Positions 8,300 through 17,099 of a stretch of DNA of 59,059 bases are shown here, piece by piece (position 1 is the stretch's first letter; each line of letters begins with the position of its first letter). Made by a program: the position numbers and the translations under genes. The DNA comes from an uncultured Prevotellaceae bacterium (lineage in GTDB: Bacteria > Bacteroidota > Bacteroidia > Bacteroidales > Bacteroidaceae), in NCBI GenBank assembly GCA_902800185.1, contig CADCDK010000013.1, positions 1 to 59,059 of the forward strand. The letters run 5' to 3'. The notes beneath the pieces are model-generated. The model saw only the letters and a program-made list of their open reading frames with translations. It ran no database searches and had not been told where the DNA came from.

Positions 8300-10750
8300 A
8301 TGATGAGCTTTGCCTTCTTCCAAAAAGGGAATAAGAACGGTTCTTGTCTCAGGCTCCTCCCCATCGGGGGGACGGGTGGGGCTATGCTCCTCCTACTCCT
8401 CATTTTATTTGTCAGTTCCTGCTCGACGACGAAACTGGTGCCAGAGGACGACCAATTGTTTATTGGTTTGACGAAGATAGATTACCAGAACTACGAAAAG
8501 ACGGATCATTTTACCGCTACGAAAGAAGAGATGGAGGCTGCCCTGGCTACTGAACCCAATGGAGCCTTCTTTGGTAGCAGCTATTATCGTACTCCCTTTC
8601 CTTACCGCCTGTGGATTTGGAATACGTTTTCCGAGTCGCGTGGACACTTTGGGAAATGGATAACCAAGTCGTTTGGCAAGCCACCTGTATTGATGAGCTG
8701 GGTGAACCCCGGACTGCGTGCGCGAGTGGGGGAGTCGGTGCTGAAAAGCCATGGATACTTTCAGGGCAGTGTGAACTATAAAGTGGTGGAACAGAAGAAT
8801 CCGAAAAAGGCTAAGATTGGCTATGAGGTGAATCTTGGGCCTGCTTATACACTTGATTCTATCAGCTATCTGAACTTTCCTGTTGAGGCTGACAGCCTGA
8901 TTCAGTCCACCCGTGACGAGTCCTATTTGCACAAGGGCGATGCCTTCGAAGTGTCAAAGCTCGATGCCGAGCGCAGCCGTATCTCGAATTTGCTGCGTAA
9001 CAACGGCTATTATTACTATCAGTCTTCTTACGCCTCATACATGGCCGACACCCTTGCCAAACCGCAGCAGGTGCAGTTGCGCTTCCAGTTGAGCGACAGC
9101 CTGTCTGATATGGCTATGCGAAAATGGTACATCGGCAAGATCAGGCTGGAGTTGCGCAAAACCAGTCGTGAGCAGTTGGAAGACTCGCTGGTGCGCCGCT
9201 CATTGTCGATTTACTACAATGGCAAGCGTTCTCCCATTAGGGCTGGTATCATCTTGCGCAATATGAAACTACGTCCACGACATCTGTATAGTTATCAGGA
9301 TTATGTGGAGTCGGCCAACGAACTGGCTGGCAACGGTCTTTTCAGCATGATAGACTTCAAGTTCTCGCCACGTGCCAAGGAAAAAGACACCATCGCCACA
9401 GCTAATCCTGGTGATTCTCTTTCCACGGCTCACGCTTTGCCAATCGTGGGTGACACCCTCGACCTCACGCTCTCGTGTGTCTTCGACAAGCCTTACGACT
9501 TCTATGTGGAGAGTAATGTGACGGGAAAGACCAGTGGATGGCTTGGCCCGGGTATGGTTATCGGTCTGACCAAGCGAAATGCCTTCCGTGGAGGAGAAAA
9601 AGTGGATGTGAATCTGCGTGGGGCCTACGAATGGCAGACCAACAGAACCTATGTTGGTGGCAGCAAGCGTCTCAACTCCTATCAGTATGGAATAGACGCA
9701 TCCATAGAGATACCTCGATTGATACCACGCTTCTTCTCCCAGCGCAAGCGCTTCAGGCGTACAGGAAAGTTTGTAGATCTGCCGGCACCCACTACGACCT
9801 TGAGTGCTTCAACGGACGTAATCAACCGCGCCCAGTATTTCAAGCGCCATGTTGTCTCCGGTGAGTTGACCTACAGCTTCCAGACCTCCGCTACTTCGCT
9901 CCACCAGTGGAGTCCCCTTGCCCTGCAGTACAACTACATGACCAAGCACACCGAGGAGTTCGACTCCATCATGGAGCAGAGCCCCTATCTGAAAGTGTCT
10001 ATGAAGGACCAGTTCATCCCCATGATGCGCTATACCTACATACGTACCTCGCCCTCCAACCGCCGCCATCCATTGATGTGGCAGACGACGGTTAGCGAGG
10101 CTGCCAACCTGCTCTCACTGGCTTATAAGGCTGCCGGCGAAGAGTGGACCAAGAAAGACAAGACGATGTTCAAGAATCCCTACGCCCAGTTTGTGAAGTT
10201 GGAAACCGACGTGCGCAAGACGTGGCAGCTCTCTGACCATGATCAGCTTGTGGCACATGCCAGTGCGGGTGTCATCTGGGCTTATGGAAACTCTACCATC
10301 GCCCCTTATATGGAGCAGTTCTACGTGGGTGGTGCCAATAGCATCCGAGCCTTTACCGTGCGCTCCATTGGTCCTGGAACCTATCGTAGCACGAGCTCCC
10401 GTTCTTCTTATCTCGACCAGACGGGCGACATGAAGCTCCTGTTCAACGTAGAATACCGTCCACGTCTCTTCGGCAACCTCTATGGAGCTTTGTTCTTGGA
10501 TGCGGGAAACGTGTGGACGCTCCGGGAAGACAACGACCGTCCGGGTGCCAAGTTCCAGGCGAAGAATTCCATCAAGGAGATGGCATTGGGTACGGGTCTC
10601 GGATTCCGCTATGACCTCGAGTTCTTTGTCATCCGTGTTGACTGGGGACTCGGACTCCATACCCCGCAGTCAGAGAAGCATGGTATCTACAATATGCCCT
10701 CTTTCCGTGGAAGCCATAGTCTCCACCTTGCCATTGGCTACCCCTTCTAA
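8300..10750 (+). CDS. tamL: TamL, BamA/TamA-family outer-membrane lipoprotein
   Basis: An 816-residue Omp85-type protein. The N-terminus carries a hydrophobic segment (residues 29-40) and a lipobox VSSC with Cys41, so the mature protein should be lipidated, as in the Bacteroidetes TamL subgroup of BamA homologues. Residues about 45-400 would hold the POTRA domains. The C-terminal half is a 16-strand type barrel, including FYVGGANSIRAF (the conserved surface loop with the VRGF-like motif) and a final segment ending in aromatic F. ATG 8300 and ATG 8303 are both possible starts. It sits directly behind tamB, the reverse of the usual tamA-tamB order in proteobacteria. Confidence 0.88.
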   Translation: MMSFAFFQKGNKNGSCLRLLPIGGTGGAMLLLLLILFVSSCSTTKLVPEDDQLFIGLTKIDYQNYEKTDHFTATKEEMEAALATEPNGAFFGSSYYRTPFPYRLWIWNTFSESRGHFGKWITKSFGKPPVLMSWVNPGLRARVGESVLKSHGYFQGSVNYKVVEQKNPKKAKIGYEVNLGPAYTLDSISYLNFPVEADSLIQSTRDESYLHKGDAFEVSKLDAERSRISNLLRNNGYYYYQSSYASYMADTLAKPQQVQLRFQLSDSLSDMAMRKWYIGKIRLELRKTSREQLEDSLVRRSLSIYYNGKRSPIRAGIILRNMKLRPRHLYSYQDYVESANELAGNGLFSMIDFKFSPRAKEKDTIATANPGDSLSTAHALPIVGDTLDLTLSCVFDKPYDFYVESNVTGKTSGWLGPGMVIGLTKRNAFRGGEKVDVNLRGAYEWQTNRTYVGGSKRLNSYQYGIDASIEIPRLIPRFFSQRKRFRRTGKFVDLPAPTTTLSASTDVINRAQYFKRHVVSGELTYSFQTSATSLHQWSPLALQYNYMTKHTEEFDSIMEQSPYLKVSMKDQFIPMMRYTYIRTSPSNRRHPLMWQTTVSEAANLLSLAYKAAGEEWTKKDKTMFKNPYAQFVKLETDVRKTWQLSDHDQLVAHASAGVIWAYGNSTIAPYMEQFYVGGANSIRAFTVRSIGPGTYRSTSSRSSYLDQTGDMKLLFNVEYRPRLFGNLYGALFLDAGNVWTLREDNDRPGAKFQAKNSIKEMALGTGLGFRYDLEFFVIRVDWGLGLHTPQSEKHGIYNMPSFRGSHSLHLAIGYPF

Positions 10751-10795
10751 TGTGAAATACAAATAAGAAAAATATAGAAATAAGATTAAAATGTT

Positions 10796-11857
10796 ATGAA
10801 AAAGCAATTATGGATAGTTGTGATTGCACTGGTTGCGATATTCACCAGTTGCAGTAATGATGATGGGGAAACCATAGTCAAGAAAGACTATTTCCCATCT
10901 TGGAACAAGTGCGATGCATTGACAGCCTTGCAGGAATATGTAGAAGATGTGACGAATCCGCAGTCTGCCAACTTTATCAATGTGGAAGATCGCATTGCCA
11001 CTTTCGACATGGACGGAACTTTTGTTGGCGAGCTCTATCCAACCTATTTTGAATATAACCTGTTCGAATACAGGGTTCTGGACGATGCCTCTTACCGTGA
11101 CAAGGCTCCCGAAGACGTACGCGAGACGGCACAGGACATCAGGGACTTTGTGCGCACGGGGAAACCCTTGCCTTCTCATTTCGACTTGAAGCACGCCCGG
11201 GCTGCAGCAAAAGCTTATGCGGGAATGACTCTTGCAGAGTTTGATGCCTATGTGAAGGAATATGGTGCCACACCCGCCAACGGATTTACAGGAATGACCT
11301 ATGGTCAGAGCTTCTATCGTCCCATGTTGGAGGTGTTCGACTATTTGAAGGATTATGGCTTCACATATTATGTTGTTTCTGGTTCCGACCGCTTTCTCTG
11401 TCGGGCCTTGGTAGAGTCTATTGGCATCGCACCGAACAGGGTGATTGGCATGGATGTAAAACTCGTGTCGAGAAGCCAAGGTAGGGAAGAAGGAATCGAC
11501 TATACCATGGGACAGGAGGAAGACTTGGTTCGCACCGACAGTCTTCTTATCAAGAACTTGAAGACCAACAAGGTTCTTCAGATTTCTCAGGAAATTGGTA
11601 AGGTCCCTGTGCTGTCATTCGGCAACAGCAGTGGCGATTGTGCCATGCATAACTACTGTTTGGGAAACAAGAAGTACCGCACCGCAGCCTTCATGCTTGT
11701 GGCAGATGATGATGCCCGTGACCATGCGGACTTGGCAGAAGGTGCACGACGTGAGGCGAAATGGCGTGAAGCTGGATACCATGTCATCTCCATGAAGAAT
11801 GACTTCCGCACCATCTACGGATCTGAAGTAAAGAAGGTAGGCTTTATCTTCCCGTAA
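10796..11857 (+). CDS. Lipoprotein HAD-family phosphatase
   Basis: A 353-residue protein with a lipoprotein signal: KK at positions 2-3, a hydrophobic core, and lipobox FTSC with Cys19. All four HAD motifs are visible. Motif I is DMDGT with Asp71 and Asp73, motif II is SGS at 195-197, motif III is a Lys near 258, and motif IV is GNSSGD at 276-281. It should therefore be an active phosphohydrolase anchored to a membrane on the periplasmic or outer side. The substrate cannot be read from the sequence. It resembles PSPase-like (phosphoserine phosphatase fold) HAD proteins rather than HAD-IA enzymes. It follows tamL by 45 nt and may be co-transcribed. No separate promoter box was found. Confidence 0.85.
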   Translation: MKKQLWIVVIALVAIFTSCSNDDGETIVKKDYFPSWNKCDALTALQEYVEDVTNPQSANFINVEDRIATFDMDGTFVGELYPTYFEYNLFEYRVLDDASYRDKAPEDVRETAQDIRDFVRTGKPLPSHFDLKHARAAAKAYAGMTLAEFDAYVKEYGATPANGFTGMTYGQSFYRPMLEVFDYLKDYGFTYYVVSGSDRFLCRALVESIGIAPNRVIGMDVKLVSRSQGREEGIDYTMGQEEDLVRTDSLLIKNLKTNKVLQISQEIGKVPVLSFGNSSGDCAMHNYCLGNKKYRTAAFMLVADDDARDHADLAEGARREAKWREAGYHVISMKNDFRTIYGSEVKKVGFIFP

Positions 11858-11878
11858 GTTACTGTTATTTTCCTGCCT

Positions 11879-12886
11879 TTATTTGCGCCTGCAACTCTCC
11901 CTGATGGTAAAAATCATGGGGACGGTCTCATGTTGCACCTGATTGTCGCCACCGATGTGACGAAGCAGGTGCTCGCAGGCTTTTCGCCCTTCAAGATGCG
12001 ACTGGTCCATGATAACGGAGAGGGCAGGGGTAACGTAGGCTGTGCTCTCACTCTCGGAGAATCCGACAATGGCAAGGTCTTGGGGGATGCTCAGCCCCTG
12101 TGACTTGACTGCCATGAAAGCTCCGTGGAGGATGATGTCGTTGAAAGCGAGGATGGCATCAGGGCGGTTGTCCTGACTTAGTAGCGCGAGGGTGCTTTGG
12201 TAGGCCGACTCGTGGTTTACGGGAATGCTGGTAATGATGGAGCGGTCGATGGGGATTCTGTTCTCCTTCAGGGCCTCAAGATAGCCATGCTTGCGCCGGC
12301 GCACACTGTCGAGCAGGTTCGGGCCACCAATGTAGGCAATGCGGCGGCAACCGTTTGCAATGAGATGCTGTGTGGCATCATAGGCAGCCTTGTCATCGTT
12401 GGCAAGGACGGAGGAAAATAGTTCTGGCAGGCAGGTGCGGGCGACGAAGACCAAGGGAACGTTCATGTTCCGCAACTCTTTGAAGTGGCTGTAGTCAACG
12501 GTGTCCTGAGCAAGGCAGGCGATGATGCCCTTCACGTGCATGGAGATGTAGTTGTCAACGGCATTCCGTTCCATCTCATAGCGTTCATGGCTATTGGCCG
12601 TCACCACGGAATAACCGTGCTGTAAGGCATAATCCTCAATGCCATCGAGCACCGAAGCATAGTAGTGGGTGACGAGGTTGGGGAGGATAACTCCGATGAC
12701 TTTCGGCGAGTCGCTACGCAGTCCCTGTGCGAAAGGGTTGGGCCGGTAGTTCATGTCAGTGGCAAGCTGGCGCACACGCTCCCTCATGGCTTCGCTCACT
12801 TCATGGCTTCCGCTAAGTGCGCGGGAGACGGTGGCGATGCTCACCCCTAATTTCTGTGCAAGGTCTTTTAGCGACGTCCTTTTCAT
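11879..12886 (-). CDS. LacI-family transcription regulator
   Basis: A 335-residue protein with the LacI helix-turn-helix at residues 4-55 (SLKDLAQKLGVSIATVSRAL, then the hinge NYRPNPFAQGLRS). It is followed by a periplasmic-binding-protein-like ligand domain from about 60 to 330. The family binds a sugar or nucleoside-type effector and controls neighbouring genes. It is the last gene of a minus-strand unit, 10 nt after the DUF5686 gene, so it may regulate that unit, although no operator palindrome was recognised near the promoter at 18655. It converges with the HAD lipoprotein gene, 21 nt apart, with no clear terminator between. Confidence 0.9.
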   Translation of the reverse strand: MKRTSLKDLAQKLGVSIATVSRALSGSHEVSEAMRERVRQLATDMNYRPNPFAQGLRSDSPKVIGVILPNLVTHYYASVLDGIEDYALQHGYSVVTANSHERYEMERNAVDNYISMHVKGIIACLAQDTVDYSHFKELRNMNVPLVFVARTCLPELFSSVLANDDKAAYDATQHLIANGCRRIAYIGGPNLLDSVRRRKHGYLEALKENRIPIDRSIITSIPVNHESAYQSTLALLSQDNRPDAILAFNDIILHGAFMAVKSQGLSIPQDLAIVGFSESESTAYVTPALSVIMDQSHLEGRKACEHLLRHIGGDNQVQHETVPMIFTIRESCRRK

Positions 12887-12896
12887 ATCTCAGTCA

Positions 12897-15440
12897 TCAG
12901 AATGTTAGCTCAAACCCGAAGCGTATGCCGTTCTTTGAGGTGTGTGGCAGTTCGTTGTAGTTGAAGCGGTGAATGAAGTCGATGGCAAAGAGACGCAGAA
13001 TGTTGTGGATACCCACGACTGCTTCCATATATGGTTTTTTCTTGTCCATGATATACGACTCCTCCGGCAGGTGGAAAAGGGTTCCATCGCCGATGTTGCT
13101 GGCCAGGCGTGGGTTGTTCTTGTCGGTCAGTGTTCCCCACATGGCTTTGAAGGCGAAGTACTCTCGCCACTTCAGCCGACGGACGAAGGGGATGCGGTTG
13201 AGGAATTTTCCCTGTGTGTCCCATGACATGGAGAGGAAAGCATAACGGTCATTGAGGAACTCCATGTTGCGCATGAGCGAGAAGGAGTTGTCGTTCTCAA
13301 AGTACGAGAGGTTGACGGGAGGCATGATGAGCAGAGGGAACGGTACCTTGTTCCACTGGGCTCCTCCCTTGGCTCTCATGTTGATGTATCCCCAACTGCC
13401 CAACCAGACACGGTTGAATATGTCTATCTCGGTGAAGTTCATGCGGTATTGTCCACCCATCAGACGATTGACTCCTACTGTATGGCTGAAGGCCAGCTCA
13501 GGGGAATTATGGTTCACCATCATGCGTCGCTGCTTGGTGTTGACGAAAGTGATATTCGGGCTATAGGTCAGACCGAAAGTGAACTCGGTGGTGCGGATGC
13601 GATTGACAAGCTGCCCGTCGTTGACACGCACAAAGTACAATTCTCCTGTGGGCTTGTTGCTCTCCCGTTTGGCGGAGAAGTTAACACCCATTCCCCAGTC
13701 GGCCTCATAGACAAAGCTCAACTTCTGCCGGTTGTAGAAGTACATCTGCTTCACGGTCTGGGTCCTGAAAGCCATGAATGCGTTATCCTTGTTGTGGTTC
13801 AGGAACTTGTCCGAAGGTGACATAACATCGTATGTTGACTCGAAGGCAATGGTGCGTTGTGGGAATTCGAAGGGCTGATACTTCTTCTTGTTAAAGCTGT
13901 AGGTGATTTCTGAGCCGTAGTAGTGCTTCTTTGAATGTGTACCATAGGCATAGAAACCATTCCAGAAAAGGTGCTCGTTCAGGTTGGCTGTGGTGCGGCC
14001 GCTTGCACGGAAGCGGTAATGATCGACAAAGTTGTTTGAAATGAACGTGTTGACGGGACCAATGTCGAATTTACTGCCCAAGCTGTCCTTGCCTGTCTCC
14101 ACGTAGTTCTCAAACAGAAGTTTCGCACCGGCGAGTATCCACTTATAGTTCTTCGACTGTTCCATGCGCTTGATAAAGTTGGGCATGTCAGCCTCGCTCT
14201 TCGTCAGGTCTGCCTTGCGGTTCTGATCCCAAAAGTCCTTGTTCTGCATGCGGGCATCGGGCAGTTCCTTGATGGGTGCCTTACCACGGAACATCTTTTG
14301 TGGTACCTCTTCAAAGGAGTAGGCGCTCAGTCGGGTGGTGCGGTCGAGGAAACCGTTGGGGATGAGCTCGCTGACTTTTAGCTCGGCGAAAAGGTCGTCT
14401 GTGGTCAACGCCCACTCTCCGTTGGGGAGCTTGCTGTACACCTGCTCGAGGAACATATTGCCGATAAAATTCACATCGGTGCGTTTGGGTATCTGCATGT
14501 CGCAGCGCTTCACATGGAGGGATGAGTCCGTCAAGACATACAGTTCTCCGCGGAATCCGAAGTCCTGCTGGTTGTTAGGCAGGAACTGCAGGTGGTAGCA
14601 GAGGTCTTGGTCCACGTAGATGGTGTCCTGTATATAGAAACGGTAGAAGGAGATGGCCGTCCTGCCGATGGGCGAGGGGAATGGATGTTGCAGGATGTGG
14701 ATGTAGTCATCGTAGATGTCCACATCGCGGAACAGCTCTTTCATCATCATACTCAGGATTTCGCCTGTTTGTATGACGTTGCTGATACCCTCGGTCTTCT
14801 GTCCGAGAATGATATCTTTCTCCTTCTTTGGTTCCTTGCGATAGATATGTTGGGATACGGTCTCGTCAACCGTGATGGGCAAAATCAGCTTGTTGTTTTT
14901 CAGACAGGGCTCCACTTGGTTCATCAGCCACTGACGCTTCTGGAAGAACTTACTCTCCAAATCTTTGGAGGTGACGTCGTTGAATCCGAAGGTAATCTTC
15001 TGGTATTTTTGGTACTGGTAGTAGTCATGGTTCTCTAAACGGGTGCGCTTCTTGGCGGCTATCACTCGCTTCATCAGTTCCACGGCAGGGTTTTCCTTTC
15101 GGCTGTAGCGCACGCGCTTGTGCTTCACCACTACCTCCTCCAGCTGCTTCGTGTCGGGCTTCAGTCGGATGTCGAGTTTAGACGGTGTGTTGGCATTGAT
15201 GGTCACTTTCTTTGAATGGTAGCCCACAGCACTGAACGTAAGGGTCCATCCTGTTCGCCGCATGATGGAGTAATGTCCATGTGCGTCGGCGCTGACCGAG
15301 GTGTTATGTCCCTTGTATGCAGCCGTGGCGAAGCTGATGGTGTCACCGTTTTGCTCGTCGATGATGTAGCCTGAAATCTGAGCTTGGGCTGTCAACGTCA
15401 GGAATGCGATAAGTGTGATGAGAAAAAACCTATTCTTCAT
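12897..15440 (-). CDS. DUF5686 outer-membrane protein with carboxypeptidase-like regulatory domain
   Basis: An 847-residue protein. Residues 1-20 are a signal peptide ending in TAQAQ. Residues 22-105 form a CarboxypepD_reg-like beta-sandwich (ISGYIIDEQNGDTISFATA), as in TonB-dependent transporters. The remainder matches the Bacteroidetes DUF5686 family, with many alternating aromatic strands that suggest a C-terminal barrel, ending in FELTF as outer-membrane barrels do. Its function is unknown. It is 12 nt after the CDP-alcohol phosphotransferase gene and 10 nt before the lacI-type gene, so it is very likely co-transcribed with both. That context suggests a role in the envelope product of this unit. 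Confidence 0.85.
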   Translation of the reverse strand: MKNRFFLITLIAFLTLTAQAQISGYIIDEQNGDTISFATAAYKGHNTSVSADAHGHYSIMRRTGWTLTFSAVGYHSKKVTINANTPSKLDIRLKPDTKQLEEVVVKHKRVRYSRKENPAVELMKRVIAAKKRTRLENHDYYQYQKYQKITFGFNDVTSKDLESKFFQKRQWLMNQVEPCLKNNKLILPITVDETVSQHIYRKEPKKEKDIILGQKTEGISNVIQTGEILSMMMKELFRDVDIYDDYIHILQHPFPSPIGRTAISFYRFYIQDTIYVDQDLCYHLQFLPNNQQDFGFRGELYVLTDSSLHVKRCDMQIPKRTDVNFIGNMFLEQVYSKLPNGEWALTTDDLFAELKVSELIPNGFLDRTTRLSAYSFEEVPQKMFRGKAPIKELPDARMQNKDFWDQNRKADLTKSEADMPNFIKRMEQSKNYKWILAGAKLLFENYVETGKDSLGSKFDIGPVNTFISNNFVDHYRFRASGRTTANLNEHLFWNGFYAYGTHSKKHYYGSEITYSFNKKKYQPFEFPQRTIAFESTYDVMSPSDKFLNHNKDNAFMAFRTQTVKQMYFYNRQKLSFVYEADWGMGVNFSAKRESNKPTGELYFVRVNDGQLVNRIRTTEFTFGLTYSPNITFVNTKQRRMMVNHNSPELAFSHTVGVNRLMGGQYRMNFTEIDIFNRVWLGSWGYINMRAKGGAQWNKVPFPLLIMPPVNLSYFENDNSFSLMRNMEFLNDRYAFLSMSWDTQGKFLNRIPFVRRLKWREYFAFKAMWGTLTDKNNPRLASNIGDGTLFHLPEESYIMDKKKPYMEAVVGIHNILRLFAIDFIHRFNYNELPHTSKNGIRFGFELTF

Positions 15441-15452
15441 ACTTGTAAATGA

Positions 15453-17099
15453 TTAACTCAGTTGTTTGAAATGGGTGATGATGCGGTCTGCCGCACTTGT
15501 GTCGGCAGGCGCTTCCGTCCAGCCCTCACCTTTGAGCCATACGGTGTGGAAACCGGCTTGCTTGGCGGGCTGTATGTCTTTGTCGTAGCTGTCGCCGACG
15601 ACTACTGCCTCAGAGGGCTGTATGCCGAGTTGCTGAGCTGCGAGGATGAATATCTGTGGGTCGGGCTTCCTGACACCCGCTACAGCAGACTCTGTGACGC
15701 TCTCGAAGAATTCATCCAGCTGAAACTCTTTCAGCACGGTGCCCATGTTGCCATAGAAGTTGGTGACGAGTGCCAGCTTGTGGTGTTCTGACAAGGCTTG
15801 GAGTATCAGCCGGTTTTGGGCTATTGTCTGGCATACGTGTTCGTAGAGCTCGTCTGCCAGGCTTTCCTGCACCTGCGTTACCTTTTTCTTTTCCCATGCG
15901 AGAGCCTTTGTTTGGAGCAGGTACTCGAACTGCAGACGCAACTTTTCCTCCCATGTGTGGCGGAAGGTGAAGTCGGGTTTGATGATGGGATTCCTCCCCA
16001 ATGTACGCTCGACATGGACGTATGCCTCCCGGAACTGTGTCTCGGTAACGGGAATGCCATGTCGCTGATAGGCATTCCAGAACATTTGGCCCCAGTGGAT
16101 GCCGTCAGTATCAATGGTTCCACCGAAGTCGAGGAGGTAGGCAGTGCGGAGTTTGGAATGTGGAGTATGGGGTGTTGGTGCTGCTTGGAGCTTATCCGTC
16201 AGTTTGGCGCAGAGTGCTTCATGTCGTCGGTGCATATAGACCATCAGCCCCTGTAGCACGATAAGCTCGAAAAGCGGATAGAGCCAGGGTATATTGATCA
16301 GTGCGCTCACAAAGAGGGCAAAAGCACGTGTATTGTGGGTCAGGATGTTGGTGTAAGGCATCAGTGGGCGTGAGCCACGAAGGAACTCCTGTCGTACCGC
16401 TTCGTTGGAATGCTGTTGCCAAGCTGCCATGAACTGTTGGAACTGGGGCGTGCGCTGCTCCTGGCCGTGGCAGTAGTTGGCATAATTGAAGTAGAATGCC
16501 ATTGCTGTGAAATTCCGTTCACGGCGTGCTTTCTCGTAAATGTCACGCTGCTCTCGGTAGGTATTCAGTTCGCTGCCCTCTTTTCCAAGAAGGAAGTAGA
16601 GATGAATCTGCCGATAGTAATCGGCCAGTGCACAAGGACGAGCGTGTCCGTAGATGCCTGCTGCCGTACAGAGAATCCAGATGAGGATGCCCCATTTGAA
16701 GCCCAGAAGGGGCATGGGGTCGTTCATCAGTCGCACGGAGATAGCCACATAGACACAGAAGAACCACACATCGCTGGCAAAACCGTCAAGCATGCGTCCC
16801 ACGAGGGTCTTCTTTCCTGTGATACGAGCCATCTGTCCGTCGGTCGAGTCGCAAAAGTTGGCAAGCATCAGAAGGACCACGCCCATGATGTTATGCTGCA
16901 AGTCGGTATAATGGAACATCCAACCTGCCACGATGCCTAAGAGGATGGAGAGAACGGTGATGGCGTTGGGGTGGACACCGAGCCGGTTCCACAGCAGGGC
17001 AAACACCAGTCCGATGGGACGGGTGAAATAGACATCGAGCCATTCTTCTGTGTCTTCTGATTTGAACGATATGCGGAGCAGTTCCTTGAAATCTTTCAT
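15453..17099 (-). CDS. CDP-alcohol phosphotransferase fused to HAD phosphatase
   Basis: A 548-residue fusion. Residues about 25-290 are a membrane CDP-alcohol phosphotransferase with the motif D84-S-T-D87-G88, A91-R92, G101, D105. The expected fourth Asp (x3 after D105) is displaced by one, appearing as D110 after GFAS. A linker rich in Pro, His and Thr spans about 305-317. Residues 320-548 are a HAD hydrolase with motif I DFGGT (D324), TNF as motif II, KPDP as motif III and GDSYDKD as motif IV. The fusion would join a CDP-activated alcohol to a second alcohol and possibly remove a phosphate from the product. The ATG overlaps the stop of the upstream gene (ATGA), so translation is probably coupled. 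The substrate is not known. Confidence 0.85.
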   Translation of the reverse strand: MKDFKELLRISFKSEDTEEWLDVYFTRPIGLVFALLWNRLGVHPNAITVLSILLGIVAGWMFHYTDLQHNIMGVVLLMLANFCDSTDGQMARITGKKTLVGRMLDGFASDVWFFCVYVAISVRLMNDPMPLLGFKWGILIWILCTAAGIYGHARPCALADYYRQIHLYFLLGKEGSELNTYREQRDIYEKARRERNFTAMAFYFNYANYCHGQEQRTPQFQQFMAAWQQHSNEAVRQEFLRGSRPLMPYTNILTHNTRAFALFVSALINIPWLYPLFELIVLQGLMVYMHRRHEALCAKLTDKLQAAPTPHTPHSKLRTAYLLDFGGTIDTDGIHWGQMFWNAYQRHGIPVTETQFREAYVHVERTLGRNPIIKPDFTFRHTWEEKLRLQFEYLLQTKALAWEKKKVTQVQESLADELYEHVCQTIAQNRLILQALSEHHKLALVTNFYGNMGTVLKEFQLDEFFESVTESAVAGVRKPDPQIFILAAQQLGIQPSEAVVVGDSYDKDIQPAKQAGFHTVWLKGEGWTEAPADTSAADRIITHFKQLS

